A stretch of DNA of 64,000 bases from Bradyrhizobium ontarionense (GCF_021088345.1 NZ_CP088156.1:2542001-2606000), one strand, 5' to 3'. Shown: positions 19,473 through 28,735, counted from the stretch's first letter. Notes: generated by a model from the letters alone, not told the origin. Program-made: numbers and translations.

Positions 19473-20750
19473 CTACTGCATCAATCCGAGTGCGTCGGCG
19501 AAAAACTGCGGCCCGCCGAAATTGCCGGACTTCAGCGCCAGCAGCATGTCGCCTGTCTCCGCGCCGATCGCGCGCAGCACCGGCACGCCGGCCGCGATCT
19601 CGCGCCCGACCTGGAAGCCCGGGATGTTCAGCCGGTCGACGACGGCCCCCGAGGTCTCGCCGCCGGCGACGATCAGCCGCCTGACGCCGGTCCGGACCAA
19701 GCCATCGGCGAGATCGGCCATCGCCTGCTCGATGGCGTGGCCCGCCGCCTCGCGGCCATGCTTGGCCTGCACCGCGCCGACCTGATCGGGCCCCGCGCTG
19801 GAGGCGATCAGCACCGGGCCTCGGCCGAGGCGCTCGACCGCCCAGGCCAGCGCCCGCTCGGTCTCCCCCGCGCCTGCGACCAGGCGCTCAGCATCGAGGC
19901 GCAGCACCGGCATGATGCGCTCGGCCTGCGCGATCTGCTGTAACGTCGCCTGCGAGCAGCTGCCGGCGAGGCAGGCGGCCATGCCGCCAACCGGCGCATC
20001 GGCGTGATGGGCAAGGCTGTGGGAGTGCACGTGCCCGGCCGCGACCAGCGCCCGCGCCAGGCCGAGCCCGATCCCGGACGCCCCGACCGAGACGCGGCTC
20101 TTCAAGGCCGCCGCACCGATGGCGCTCAGGTCAGCATCGAACACGGCGTCCACGATCGCAGCCCCGATGCCCTGCCCTGCGAGCTCAGCGAGCCGGTGGC
20201 CGACCGCCTCCGGCCCATGCACGACGGTTGCCAGATCGACCAGGCCGATCCGTCTGCGGCTCTGGCGCGCCAGCACGCGCACCAGATTGGCATCGTGCAT
20301 CGGGTTGAGCGGATGATCCTTCAGCGGACTCTCATTGAGCGGCACATGCCCGACGAACAGGTTGCCCTGATACACGGTCCGCCTGGTCTCAGGAAACGCA
20401 GGCGTCACCAGCACGATGCCGTCACCGGCATCGCCGGCCAGCGCGTCCATCACCGGACCGATATTGCCGGCATCGGTGGAATCGAACGTCGAGCAGATCT
20501 TGAACAGCACGTGATCCGCCCCGCGTCCGCGCAGCCATTTGTCGGCCTCCCGCGAACGGGCCACCGCGACCGAAGCCTCGATCGAGCGGCTCTTCAAGGA
20601 CACCACGACCGCATCGACCTCGGGCAGCGCGAGGTCATCGGCCGGCACGCCGATGGTCTGCACCGTCCGCAGGCCGGCCCGGGTCAAGGTGTTGGCGAGG
20701 TCGGAAGCGCCGGTATAGTCGTCGGCGATGCAGCCGAGCTTCAAGGTCAC
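19473..20750 (-). CDS. otnK: 3-oxo-tetronate kinase
   Basis: ATP-dependent kinase of the former DUF1537 family that phosphorylates 3-oxo-tetronate, giving the 4-phosphate for OtnC. The N-terminal block LGCIADDYTGASDLANTL and the C-terminal nucleotide-binding part (VAGGETSGAVVDRLNI, GGPQFFADALGLM) are diagnostic; the length of 425 residues is typical. The start is GTG at 20750, overlapping the otnI stop as GTGA and preceded by GGAG, so translation is probably coupled to otnI. Together with otnI, ltnD and otnC it forms a route from L-threonate or a related four-carbon sugar acid to dihydroxyacetone phosphate. Confidence 0.93.
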   Translation of the reverse strand: MTLKLGCIADDYTGASDLANTLTRAGLRTVQTIGVPADDLALPEVDAVVVSLKSRSIEASVAVARSREADKWLRGRGADHVLFKICSTFDSTDAGNIGPVMDALAGDAGDGIVLVTPAFPETRRTVYQGNLFVGHVPLNESPLKDHPLNPMHDANLVRVLARQSRRRIGLVDLATVVHGPEAVGHRLAELAGQGIGAAIVDAVFDADLSAIGAAALKSRVSVGASGIGLGLARALVAAGHVHSHSLAHHADAPVGGMAACLAGSCSQATLQQIAQAERIMPVLRLDAERLVAGAGETERALAWAVERLGRGPVLIASSAGPDQVGAVQAKHGREAAGHAIEQAMADLADGLVRTGVRRLIVAGGETSGAVVDRLNIPGFQVGREIAAGVPVLRAIGAETGDMLLALKSGNFGGPQFFADALGLMQ

Positions 20751-21529
20751 GGCTTCACTCCCTTGTAGGCTGCGAACCAGCCGAGCCCGTCCTCGGTGCG
20801 GCCGCGCGGATTGTATTCGCAGCCGACGAAGCCGGCATAGCCGAGCCGGTCGAGCTCGGCGAACAGGAACGGATAGTTCAGCTCCTCGCTGTCAGGCTCG
20901 TTGCGCGAGGGAATGCTGGCGATCTGGACGTGGCCCGTGATGTCGATCATCTCGCGCAGCCGCATGGTGACGTCGCCATGGATAATCTGGCAGTGATAGA
21001 TGTCGAACTGCAGCTTCAGGTTCGGGATTCTGAGCTCACGGATGAGATCGCGGGCGAAGCCGAAATCGTTGAGAAAGTACCCCGGCACGTTGCGCGCATT
21101 GATCGGCTCGATCACGACGTCGAGGCCGTGTGGCGCGAAGAACTCCGCGACCCAGGCCACCGACTTGTAGTACGCCTCCACCGCCTTCGCATCACCGCGA
21201 TCGGCGATGCCAGCCATCATGTGCAGCCGCTTCACCCCGGTCGTCTTGGCATAAGGCAGCGCCGTCTCCAGGCTCGCTCTGAGATCGTCGAACCGCTCCG
21301 GCAACGCCGCAAAGCCTTTCTCGCCGGCATCCCAATTGCCGGGCGGCAGGTTGAACAGCGCCTGCGTCAGGCCGTTGTCACGCAGCCGCTTGCCGACCTC
21401 CTCGGCCGGATGATCGTAGGGAAACAGGAATTCCACAGCGGTGAAGCCGGCCGTGGCGGCAGCATCGAAGCGATCGAGGAACGGATGCTCGGTGAACATC
21501 ATCGAGAGATTGGCGGCGAAGCGGGGCAT
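20747..21529 (-). CDS. otnI: 2-oxo-tetronate isomerase (hydroxypyruvate isomerase family)
   Basis: TIM-barrel isomerase converting 2-oxo-tetronate to 3-oxo-tetronate, the step between LtnD and OtnK. At 260 residues, with the family blocks MPRFAANLSMMFTEHPFLDR, FNLPPGNWDAGEKG, VIEPINARNVPGYFL (with a metal-ligand glutamate), LQFDIYHCQIIHGD and GFVGCEYNPRG. It overlaps otnK by four bases and starts 21 bases after the ltnD stop, so the three genes form one minus-strand operon. Hyi (hydroxypyruvate isomerase) is the close alternative, but the kinase and decarboxylase neighbours favour OtnI. Confidence 0.92.
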   Translation of the reverse strand: MPRFAANLSMMFTEHPFLDRFDAAATAGFTAVEFLFPYDHPAEEVGKRLRDNGLTQALFNLPPGNWDAGEKGFAALPERFDDLRASLETALPYAKTTGVKRLHMMAGIADRGDAKAVEAYYKSVAWVAEFFAPHGLDVVIEPINARNVPGYFLNDFGFARDLIRELRIPNLKLQFDIYHCQIIHGDVTMRLREMIDITGHVQIASIPSRNEPDSEELNYPFLFAELDRLGYAGFVGCEYNPRGRTEDGLGWFAAYKGVKP

Positions 21530-21550
21530 GCTGAAACACTCGTGCTGCAG

Positions 21551-22465
21551 TTATTTGGATGAGCCCGGCAGCGTCGTGCCGGTGACCTGCGCATACATCC
21601 GCGCCACCGAGGCGTCGTCGTCGCGTCCCATGCCGGCGGCCGAGGTCATCAGGAACATCTGCAGCGCTGCGGCGGAGACCGGCACCGGGAAGCGGTGACT
21701 ACGCGCCATGTCCTGGATGATGCCGAGATCCTTGACGAAGATCTCGACCGCGCTGCGCGGCGTGTAGTCGCCGTCGAGCACGTGCGGCATGCGGTTCTCG
21801 AACATCCAGGAATTGCCGGCCGAGGCGGTGATGACCTCGTAGACCTTGCGGATGTCGAGGCCCTGCTTGGCGGCGAAGGCGATAGCCTCGCTGGCGGCTG
21901 CGATATGCACGCCGGCGAGCAGCTGGTTGATCATCTTGAACGCGGCGCCCTGGCCCGCGGCATCGCCGAGTTCGTAAAGCTTGGCGGCCATCGCATCGAG
22001 CGCCGGACGCGCCTTGGCGAAGGCGGCCGCGCTGCCCGAGGCCAGGATGGTCAGTTCGCCCTGCGCGGCGCGCTGCGCACCGCCGGAGATCGGCGCGTCG
22101 AGATAATGCCGGCCGGTCGCCTCGAGCTGCTTGGCAAGGCGCCGCGCGACGTCCGGGTCCATGGTTGCCGAGGAGATGAAGACGGCCTCCTTCGGCATGG
22201 TTTCGGCGACGCCGCCGGGGCCAAACAGAATGGCTTCCGTCTGCGCCGCATTGACGACCACGCTGACGACGATATCGACGCCTTGAGCCGCTTCGGCGGG
22301 GCTGTTCGCACCCTTGCCGCCATCGGCGATGAAACGCGCCACCGCGTCCGCCGACACGTCGCATCCGGTCACCTCGAAGCCCGCGCGCTTCAGCGACGTC
22401 GCCATGCCAAATCCCATCGAGCCGAGCCCGATCACGGCGACTTTCAATTGCGATGGCGACGGCAT
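21551..22465 (-). CDS. ltnD: L-threonate dehydrogenase (beta-hydroxyacid dehydrogenase family)
   Basis: NAD-dependent oxidation of a four-carbon sugar acid at C2, giving 2-oxo-tetronate. A Rossmann fold at the start (KVAVIGLGSMGFGMATSL), the substrate block DAPISGGAQRAAQGELTI at about 125-142 and the catalytic lysine region GQGAAFKMINQLLAG are the 3-hydroxyisobutyrate dehydrogenase family signatures. ATG at 22465 follows AGGGA by eight bases; the longer frame to 22561 runs into the divergent otnC leader. It is first in the ltnD-otnI-otnK operon. The family alone would allow other hydroxyacids; the assignment rests on context. Confidence 0.88.
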   Translation of the reverse strand: MPSPSQLKVAVIGLGSMGFGMATSLKRAGFEVTGCDVSADAVARFIADGGKGANSPAEAAQGVDIVVSVVVNAAQTEAILFGPGGVAETMPKEAVFISSATMDPDVARRLAKQLEATGRHYLDAPISGGAQRAAQGELTILASGSAAAFAKARPALDAMAAKLYELGDAAGQGAAFKMINQLLAGVHIAAASEAIAFAAKQGLDIRKVYEVITASAGNSWMFENRMPHVLDGDYTPRSAVEIFVKDLGIIQDMARSHRFPVPVSAAALQMFLMTSAAGMGRDDDASVARMYAQVTGTTLPGSSK

Positions 22466-22594
22466 GCGGCAAATCCCTGAAGCGTTTCCTGGCGACGTCC
22501 GGTTGGCCCGGACTACAGCCTGGGTATCACGGCTTGGCCGCGTTGCCAAAGCGTGAGACAAAGCGGCAAGAGAGCGACGTGCGAGGAAAGACCC

Positions 22595-23257
22595 ATGGCG
22601 GACACTGCGATTCGCGAGGCCATCTGCCGGTTCGGCCGCTCCCTGTTCGAGCGCGGGCTGACGCCGGGCTCCTCCGGCAACATCAGCGTGCGGCTCGATG
22701 ATGGCGGCTGGCTGGTGACGCCGACCAATGCCTCGCTCGGCTTCCTCGATCCTGACAGCTTGTCACGGCTCGACGCAGCGGGACAGCTGATCTCCGGCGA
22801 CGCGCCGACCAAGGAGGTGCCGCTGCACACGGCGCTGTACCAGACCCGCGATGCCGCGCGTGCCGTGGTGCATCTGCATTCGACCCACTCGGTTGCGATC
22901 TCGATGCTGCCGGAGATCGATCCGCTGATGGCGCTGCCGCCGCTGACGCCTTATTATTTGATGCGCTGCGGCCAGACCGCGCTGGTGCCTTATCATCGCC
23001 CGGGCGATCCGGCCGTGGCCGACGCCATCAAGGGCCTGGCCGGGAAATACGCCTCGGTGCTGCTCGCCAATCACGGCCCCGTCGTGTCCGGCGATACGTT
23101 GGAGGCGGCCGTGTTCGCGATGGAGGAGCTCGAGGAGACCGCAAAACTCTATCTGCTGCTGCGCGGGCTCAACCCGCGCCATCTGTCGCCGCAGCAGGTA
23201 GACGATTTGGTCAAAGTGTTCGGCCTCAGCCTGCCCGATCACAGCGATCATCACTGA
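22595..23257 (+). CDS. otnC: 3-oxo-tetronate 4-phosphate decarboxylase (class II aldolase fold)
   Basis: Class II aldolase/adducin-fold enzyme of 220 residues that decarboxylates 3-oxo-tetronate 4-phosphate to dihydroxyacetone phosphate. Seen in the sequence are GLTPGSSGNISVRL (phosphate site), KEVPLHTALY (catalytic glutamate), VHLHSTHS (zinc histidines) and LLANHGPVV (third histidine). ATG at 22595 sits behind GAGGAAAGACCC. It is divergent from ltnD with about 130 bases between the starts, so both units may share one control region. Fuculose-phosphate aldolase is the nearest alternative. Confidence 0.92.
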   Translation: MADTAIREAICRFGRSLFERGLTPGSSGNISVRLDDGGWLVTPTNASLGFLDPDSLSRLDAAGQLISGDAPTKEVPLHTALYQTRDAARAVVHLHSTHSVAISMLPEIDPLMALPPLTPYYLMRCGQTALVPYHRPGDPAVADAIKGLAGKYASVLLANHGPVVSGDTLEAAVFAMEELEETAKLYLLLRGLNPRHLSPQQVDDLVKVFGLSLPDHSDHH

Positions 23258-23275
23258 TCCAACCGGCCCGGATGG

Positions 23276-23494
23276 ATGCGCATGCAATACCTCGCACCAT
23301 CGCCCGCCGAGATCGAGGCCGCCGTCAGGGTTCTGTTCGAGGAGGCCTGCTTCTATCGCTGGTTTCCGATCGCGACGGATTCCTATGAAGCCTTCGCGGC
23401 ATCCGATCCGATCGGGGTCGCCGAACTGCGCGGCATCGCCGAGCGCATGCTGATGGCGGCCTCACAGGCGGGGTCGCGAGCACGACGCGTCTAG
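23276..23494 (+). CDS. Small hypothetical protein after otnC
   Basis: A 72-residue protein beginning MRMQYLAPSPAEIEAAVRVL, acidic in the first half, with helical stretches (FEEACFYRWFPIATDSYEAF, GVAELRGIAERMLMAASQ) and no membrane segment or signal. It starts 18 bases after the otnC stop, so it is probably translated from the same message. A second in-frame ATG at 23282 is possible. The family is not recognised. The composition looks like real protein rather than noise, but coding status is not certain. Confidence 0.55.
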   Translation: MRMQYLAPSPAEIEAAVRVLFEEACFYRWFPIATDSYEAFAASDPIGVAELRGIAERMLMAASQAGSRARRV

Positions 23495-24008
23495 CGCCTT
23501 GCCAAGCCGGGCTTCGCGCGGTGGCCCGCGCCGCCTCGTCGCTCACCGACCCGGCTTGCCTCCGGATGGCAACAATGCCTAATATTGAGGCAAGGCTCGG
23601 CCGCGACAGCAATCAGGGAGCGATCGAACGATGGGCGGCGCACCCGCAACGCCGCTCCGGCGCGGCGCGGCCAGCCGTTCAGTTCTTCCATCATCGATTG
23701 CAGCCACACCTGTTGAGCGCGAACGGAGCATGAAAGGAACAGGCAAAATGCCTCCACACCGGCGTGGCTGCGGCCGTTTGCCCGGATTGGCGCCCGGCGG
23801 CAGCGGGCCATCCGCCTGGAGTGAGAATGCTCTCATAGCAATTGCATACGAATCCCGTTCGGCGCGCGCTCTTTATGCAGTGGCCCATCCGCACGCCGAT
23901 CCTTGGCATATCCGTTGCAGACACCACACGGGTCGGGACGCGGACACCTGGCCATGCGGACGGTGATCACGTCCGGTTCTCGGTAACGACAGCAAACACG
24001 GAGGGCGG
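23495..24008. other. Intergenic stretch of about 510 bases
   Basis: No convincing gene. Holds a 9-bp inverted repeat CAAGCCGGG / CCCGGCTTG at 23503-23558 with a 38-base interior, possibly a terminator or repeat remnant for otnC. The ABC operon promoter presumably lies near 23830-23990. ORFs here have the arginine-rich composition of shadow frames. Confidence 0.4.
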
Positions 24009-25046
24009 ATGGCGGCGGGCGCGAGCTTGGAACTGGTGAAGGTGACGAAGATGTATGGTCACGTCACCGCCGTCGATGCGATCGATCTGCGGATTCCCGC
24101 CGGCTCCTATTGCTGCCTGCTCGGACCGTCCGGCTGCGGCAAGACCTCCACCCTGCGCATGATTGCCGGCCACGAATCGGCGACGTCGGGCGACATCATC
24201 GTCGGCGCCAGGAACGTCACCGAGTTGCCGCCCGCGGGGCGCGGCACCGCGATGATGTTCCAGTCCTATGCGCTGTTTCCGCATCTGTCCGTCATCGACA
24301 ACGTCGCCTTTGCGCTGAAGATGAAGGGCGTGTCCAAGACCGAGCGCCATGCACGCGCGCGCGAGCTGCTCGAGCTCGTGGACATGCAGGGCTACGCCGG
24401 CCGGCTGCCGGCGCAGCTCTCCGGCGGCCAGCAGCAGCGCGTCGCGCTTGCCCGCGCGCTGATCACCTCGCCGCAGATCCTGCTGCTCGACGAGCCGCTG
24501 TCCGCGCTCGATCCGTTCCTTCGCTTACGCATGCGCGCCGAGCTCAAGCGGCTGCAGCGCGAGCTCGGCCTCACCTTCGTCCATGTCACCCACGGCCAGG
24601 ACGAGGCCATGGCGCTGTCCGATCTCGTGGTACTGATGAATGGCGGCCGCATCGAGCAGCAGGGCAGCCCGCGCGACATCTTCAACCACCCGCGCACCGA
24701 ATTCGCCGCCCGCTTCATCGGCGGCCACAACGTGATCCCAGTCGGCGGCGAGACGTTTGCCGTGCGGGTCGACCGCATCCAGTTGAAGGCAGCGGGTGCG
24801 TCGATCGATGGTCCGGCCGTGCCCGGCACCATCAGCAAGATCGAATACCAGGGCACGTATGTGCTGGTCGCGGTCGCGACCGACGGCGGCCCTGAAATAT
24901 CGGCGCAGCTCGGCGACGACCAGTTCGACGGGGACACCCACAGCATCGGCGAGCGCGTCGTCGTGACCTGGAATCCGGCGCTTGCCGATGCGCTGACGAC
25001 CCGCCCCGCCGCCGCAGCCACGCCGGCTGCGGAGCTGGTCGCCTGA
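24009..25046 (+). CDS. ABC transporter ATP-binding protein, spermidine/putrescine (PotA) type
   Basis: ATPase of a polyamine-type importer at the inner membrane. Walker A GPSGCGKTST (about 38-47), Q-loop FQSYALFPHL, signature LSGGQQQRVALARAL, Walker B ILLLDEPLSALDP and switch histidine HVTHGQDEA are intact. A TOBE-like domain follows from about residue 240 to 345. ATG at 24009 directly follows GGAGGGCGG. It heads an operon with a binding protein and two permeases. The polyamine name comes from family resemblance only; the real substrate may differ, and proximity to the otn genes suggests but does not prove a sugar-acid link. Confidence 0.92.
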   Translation: MAAGASLELVKVTKMYGHVTAVDAIDLRIPAGSYCCLLGPSGCGKTSTLRMIAGHESATSGDIIVGARNVTELPPAGRGTAMMFQSYALFPHLSVIDNVAFALKMKGVSKTERHARARELLELVDMQGYAGRLPAQLSGGQQQRVALARALITSPQILLLDEPLSALDPFLRLRMRAELKRLQRELGLTFVHVTHGQDEAMALSDLVVLMNGGRIEQQGSPRDIFNHPRTEFAARFIGGHNVIPVGGETFAVRVDRIQLKAAGASIDGPAVPGTISKIEYQGTYVLVAVATDGGPEISAQLGDDQFDGDTHSIGERVVVTWNPALADALTTRPAAAATPAAELVA

Positions 25047-25082
25047 ATTTCGTTTGCTCGTTTTTCCCTCAAGGAGATGATC

Positions 25083-26372
25083 ATGACCGATCGATCGAAG
25101 ACAACATCCATCAGCCGCCGCTCTCTGCTCAAGGGCGCAGCCGGCGTCGCCGGTCTCGCCGGCTCGGGCACGCTGCTCAGCGCGCCCTACGTCCACGCCG
25201 CCGACCCCAAGGTGCTGCGCTATCTCGGCACCGCCGTGAACGAGGGCGACGAGATCTCGAAGAAGTGCCTCGCCGACACCGGCATCAAGATCGAGTACAT
25301 CACGGCGACGACCGACGACGTGACCAAGCGCGTCATCACCCAGCCGAACTCCTTCGACGTGCTCGACACCGAATACTTCTCGCTCAAGAAGCTGGTGCCG
25401 TCCGGCAACATCTTCGCGCTCGACGCCAAGAAGATCAAAGAGTTCGACAACATCACACCGGTCTTCACCAAGGGTGAGCTGCCGAGCGGCAAGAAGATCG
25501 GCGGCCAGGGCACCGCACCGTGGAAGGTGCTCTATCTCGAGGGCGCGAATTCCAAGACGTTCTCGGCGACGCCGACCGATTTCATCACGCTGATTCCGAC
25601 GGTCTACAATGCCGACACGCTGGGCATCCGGCCCGACCTGATCAAGCGGCCGATCAATTCCTGGGCCGAGCTGCTCAACCCCGAATTCAAGGGCAAGGCC
25701 GCGATCCTCAACATTCCCTCGATCGGCATCATGGACGCCGCCCTCGTCGTCGAGGCCACCGGCCAGTACAAATATGCCGACAAGGGCAACATGACCAAGG
25801 CCGAGATCGACCTGACCATGAAGGTGCTGACCGAAGCCAAGAAGGCCGGCCAGTTCCGCGCGTTCTGGAAGGACTTCAACGAGTCCGTCAACCTGATGGC
25901 CTCCGGCGAGACCGTGATCCAGTCGATGTGGTCGCCGGCGGTCACCAAGGTGCGCTCGATGGGCATCGCCTGCACCTTCCAGCCGCTCAAGGAAGGCTAC
26001 CGCTCCTGGGCCTCGGGCTTCTGCGTCTCCAAGGCAGTGGCCGGCGGCCCGAAGCTCGACTGGGCCTATGAGTTCGTCAACTGGTACCTGTCCGGCTGGG
26101 CCGGCGCCTATCTCAACCGCCAGGGCTACTACTCGGCCGTGCTCTCGACCGCCAAGGCCAACATGACCGAGGACGAGTGGGGCTACTGGATGGATGGCAA
26201 GCCGGCCAAGGCCGACATCAAGGGGCCGGACGGCACGCTGATGGAGAAGGCCGGCGCGGTGCGCGACGGCGGCTCCTACGAGGACCGCATGGGCGGCGTC
26301 GTCTGCTGGAACGCCGTGATGGACGAGAACGACTACATGGTCCGCAAGTGGAACGAGTTCATCGCCGCCTGA
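25083..26372 (+). CDS. Periplasmic substrate-binding protein of the polyamine-type ABC importer
   Basis: Extracellular solute-binding protein of 429 residues with a Tat signal (SISRRSLLKGAAGVAG, cleavage near VHA-ADP at about 33). It has the PotD-like fold hallmarks: KIEYITATTDDVTKR, LIPTVYNADTLGI and WSPAVTKVRSMG. Two starts lie in frame; ATG at 25083 is six bases from AAGGAG and is preferred over ATG at 25077, which touches the ribosome site. It lies between the ATPase and permease genes and is followed by a strong stem-loop at 26390-26419 that may favour its expression over the permeases. Ligand not deducible. Confidence 0.9.
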   Translation: MTDRSKTTSISRRSLLKGAAGVAGLAGSGTLLSAPYVHAADPKVLRYLGTAVNEGDEISKKCLADTGIKIEYITATTDDVTKRVITQPNSFDVLDTEYFSLKKLVPSGNIFALDAKKIKEFDNITPVFTKGELPSGKKIGGQGTAPWKVLYLEGANSKTFSATPTDFITLIPTVYNADTLGIRPDLIKRPINSWAELLNPEFKGKAAILNIPSIGIMDAALVVEATGQYKYADKGNMTKAEIDLTMKVLTEAKKAGQFRAFWKDFNESVNLMASGETVIQSMWSPAVTKVRSMGIACTFQPLKEGYRSWASGFCVSKAVAGGPKLDWAYEFVNWYLSGWAGAYLNRQGYYSAVLSTAKANMTEDEWGYWMDGKPAKADIKGPDGTLMEKAGAVRDGGSYEDRMGGVVCWNAVMDENDYMVRKWNEFIAA

Positions 26373-26389
26373 TCTAACCTCGCACTCCC

Positions 26390-26419
26390 TGCCGCGCCCG
26401 TGGTGACATGGGCGCGGCA
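26390..26419 (+). promoter_or_regulatory. Stem-loop between binding-protein and permease genes
   Basis: A perfect 10-bp stem TGCCGCGCCC / GGGCGCGGCA with a 10-base loop and no T run, 17 bases past the binding-protein stop. Likely an mRNA-stabilising or attenuating structure giving more binding protein than permease (inference). Confidence 0.65.
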
Positions 26420-26466
26420 CGCCTCCGCAGTCGCCAACCCTCCGCACAGGACAACAGGTTTCCTCC

Positions 26467-27402
26467 GTGGCCGTGACGATCGACAGCTCGCCCAAGACTT
26501 TGGCGCCGCCGCAACGCGGCTTGCGCAAAATGGCTGTACGCTCGATCGCCTGGCTGCAGGCCGGCCCGATGACGCTGGTGTTCGCGCTGTTCTTCCTGCT
26601 GCCGCTTGTCCTCGTCGTCATCGTGAGCGTGTGGGACTACAACGAATATGAGATGATCCCGGCGTTCAGCTTCCGCGGCTATACCGACACGTTCGAGGGC
26701 TGTGTCGCTGGCCTGCCCGAGCTGTGCACGATCCTGAAGACCTATCTCAAGACGCTGAAGCTGTGCCTGCTGACCTGGGGCCTGACGCTGCTCATCGGCT
26801 TCTGGGTCGCCTACTTCCTCGCCTTTCACGTCCGCAGCAAGACCTGGCAGATCGTGCTGTCGCTGTTGTGCACGATCCCGTTCTGGACCTCCAACGTGAT
26901 CCGAATGATCGCCTGGATCCCGCTGCTGGGGCGCAATGGACTCGTCAATCAGGGGCTGATCGGCGCCGGATTCGTCAACCAGCCGGTCGAATGGCTGCTG
27001 TTCTCCGAATTCTCGGTGGTGCTGGCGCTGGTCCACCTCTTCACTTTCTTCATGGTGGTGCCGATCTTCAATTCGATGATCCGCATCGACAAGCGGCTGA
27101 TCGAGGCGGCCTACGATGCCGGCGCATCCGGCTGGCAGACACTCGTCAACATCATCATTCCGCTGGCCAAGCCCGGCATCGTGATCGGCTCGATCTTCGT
27201 GATCACGATCGTGATGGGCGATTTCGTCACTATCGGCGTCATGGGCGGCCAGCAGATCGCCTCCGCCGGCAAGATCATCGAGTCGCGCCTGTCCGCGCTG
27301 CAATTCCCCGCAGCCGCAGCGAACGCCGTGATCCTGCTCGGTATCACCGTCCTGATCATCTCCGCGCTGACGCGGATCGTCGACGTCCGCAAGGAGCTGT
27401 GA
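26467..27402 (+). CDS. ABC transporter permease, PotB type
   Basis: Inner-membrane permease of 311 residues with six predicted helices. The first, LVFALFFLLPLVLVVIVSVW, is followed by a periplasmic loop of about 60 residues. The EAA loop that contacts the ATPase is EAAYDAGASGWQTLVNIIIPLAKPG (about residues 217-241). The likely start is GTG at 26467; the ribosome site is weak. The stop precedes the next permease start by three bases, so the two are translationally coupled. Confidence 0.88.
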   Translation: MAVTIDSSPKTLAPPQRGLRKMAVRSIAWLQAGPMTLVFALFFLLPLVLVVIVSVWDYNEYEMIPAFSFRGYTDTFEGCVAGLPELCTILKTYLKTLKLCLLTWGLTLLIGFWVAYFLAFHVRSKTWQIVLSLLCTIPFWTSNVIRMIAWIPLLGRNGLVNQGLIGAGFVNQPVEWLLFSEFSVVLALVHLFTFFMVVPIFNSMIRIDKRLIEAAYDAGASGWQTLVNIIIPLAKPGIVIGSIFVITIVMGDFVTIGVMGGQQIASAGKIIESRLSALQFPAAAANAVILLGITVLIISALTRIVDVRKEL

Positions 27403-27405
27403 GAG

Positions 27406-28308
27406 ATGGGCGACAAGCGTCCGCGCTCGTTCTACATCCTCGCCGCCTTCTTCGCAGGCTACGTGCTGTTCCTGTACGGGCCAATGATCGCGATCTACAT
27501 CCTGTCGTTCCAGGGCCCCGACGGCGGCCTCACCTTCCCGATGAACGGCGTGTCGCTCACCTGGTTCGCCAAGGTGTTTTCCGGCGGCGGCATCGTCGAC
27601 ATCGGCGCCGCCTTCAAGCGCTCGCTGGCGCTCGGGCTCGTAGTGATGGTCATCACCGTGGTGCTGTCGGTCGCAGCCGGCATGGCGTTCCGCAAGCCAT
27701 TCCGCGGCGCGTCGTTCGTGTTCTACACGGCGATCGCCAGCCTGATCATGCCGTCGATCATCACCTCGCTCGGCATCGCCCTTGAATTCCGTCTGATCGA
27801 CGATTTCATCAACAAGCACGGCGCCAATGTCGGGCTCGGCTGGCTGGCCGACGGCTGGACCACCGGCATGGGCCTGTTCACCTCGGGCCTCGGCGCACAT
27901 CTGACCTGGACCCTGCCGTTCGGCCTCCTGATCATGTTCGCGATCTTCAACCGCTTCGACGGACGGCTCGAGGAAGCGGCGCGCGACCTCGGCGCCACGC
28001 CCTGGCAGACCTTCCGCCACGTCGTGCTGCCGATCATCCTGCCCTCGGTGGTCGGCATCGGCCTGTTCGGCTTCACGCTGTCCTGGGACGAGCTCGCCCG
28101 CTCCAGCCAGGCGATCGGCTCGGTCAACACGCTGCCGCTGGAGCTGCAGGGCCTGACCACGACCGTCACCAAGCCCGACATCTACGCCCTGGGCACGCTG
28201 ACCTCGGCGGTGTCGTTCCTCGTCATCTTCGCCGCACTGTCGGTCATTCTCGTCCTGCAGGCCCGCCAACGCCGCCAGGGCTCCGACGCCGGCAAGGGCA
28301 TGGTGTAG
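27406..28308 (+). CDS. ABC transporter permease, PotC type
   Basis: Second permease of the polyamine-type importer, 300 residues and about six helices, starting with YILAAFFAGYVLFLYGPMIA. The ATPase-contact loop is EEAARDLGATPWQTFRHVVLP. ATG at 27406 follows the stop of the first permease by three bases within GTGAGAG. It is the last gene of the operon; downstream lie two palindromic repeats before the convergent livF gene. Confidence 0.9.
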   Translation: MGDKRPRSFYILAAFFAGYVLFLYGPMIAIYILSFQGPDGGLTFPMNGVSLTWFAKVFSGGGIVDIGAAFKRSLALGLVVMVITVVLSVAAGMAFRKPFRGASFVFYTAIASLIMPSIITSLGIALEFRLIDDFINKHGANVGLGWLADGWTTGMGLFTSGLGAHLTWTLPFGLLIMFAIFNRFDGRLEEAARDLGATPWQTFRHVVLPIILPSVVGIGLFGFTLSWDELARSSQAIGSVNTLPLELQGLTTTVTKPDIYALGTLTSAVSFLVIFAALSVILVLQARQRRQGSDAGKGMV

Positions 28309-28392
28309 TCGTTCAACAACGGACGTAGCAACGATCAACACCCATCGTCGCGACGCTTGACAACAAGCAACGAGCACGGTGCCAATAAATGC

Positions 28393-28549
28393 GCCCTCTC
28401 CCCTTGTGGGAGAGGGCATGTAGGACAGTGCCGCAAGCTCGGTTGGGTGAGGGGTATGTCTCTACGAGCGATACTCGCCGAGAGAGACCCCTCACCCAAC
28501 CGCGTGCTTGGATAGGCCGCACATGCCCTCTCCCACAAGGGGGGAGGGC
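28393..28549. repeat. Large palindromic repeat, family C
   Basis: Inverted arms of about 29 bases: the left contains GCCCTCTCCCCTTGTGGGAG, the right CTCCCACAAGGGGGGAGGGC. Inner sub-arms (GGTTGGGTGAGGGGT / ACCCCTCACCCAACC) are also inverted. It sits between convergent transport operons and may act in both directions as a terminator. Confidence 0.8.
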
Positions 28550-28588
28550 GCTGTATCTCACAGCGCGCTTGACGAACTCGCACAGTCT

Positions 28589-28723
28589 GTAGGGTGGGCA
28601 AAGGCGCGCCGAGATCGTCGGGTCTATGCTCGGCCGTCTCGCGCGCCGTGCCCACCGTCCTCACTCGCTGGCACCGCCGGTGGGCACGCGCCCGCCTGAC
28701 GGCGGCGCTTTGCCCACCCTACA
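28589..28723. repeat. Palindromic intergenic repeat, family A copy 2
   Basis: Begins GTAGGGTGGGCAAAGGCG and ends CGCTTTGCCCACCCTAC. Same family as 1307-1436, 37829-37971 and 43929-44018. Confidence 0.88.
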
Positions 28724-28735
28724 AGAGTCGTCGAC

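Noticed and set aside
24525..28419. Two minus-strand ORFs of about 690 codons opposite the ABC operon
   Set aside because: The opposite strand has four genes with clear motifs and ribosome sites; the antisense products are low-complexity.
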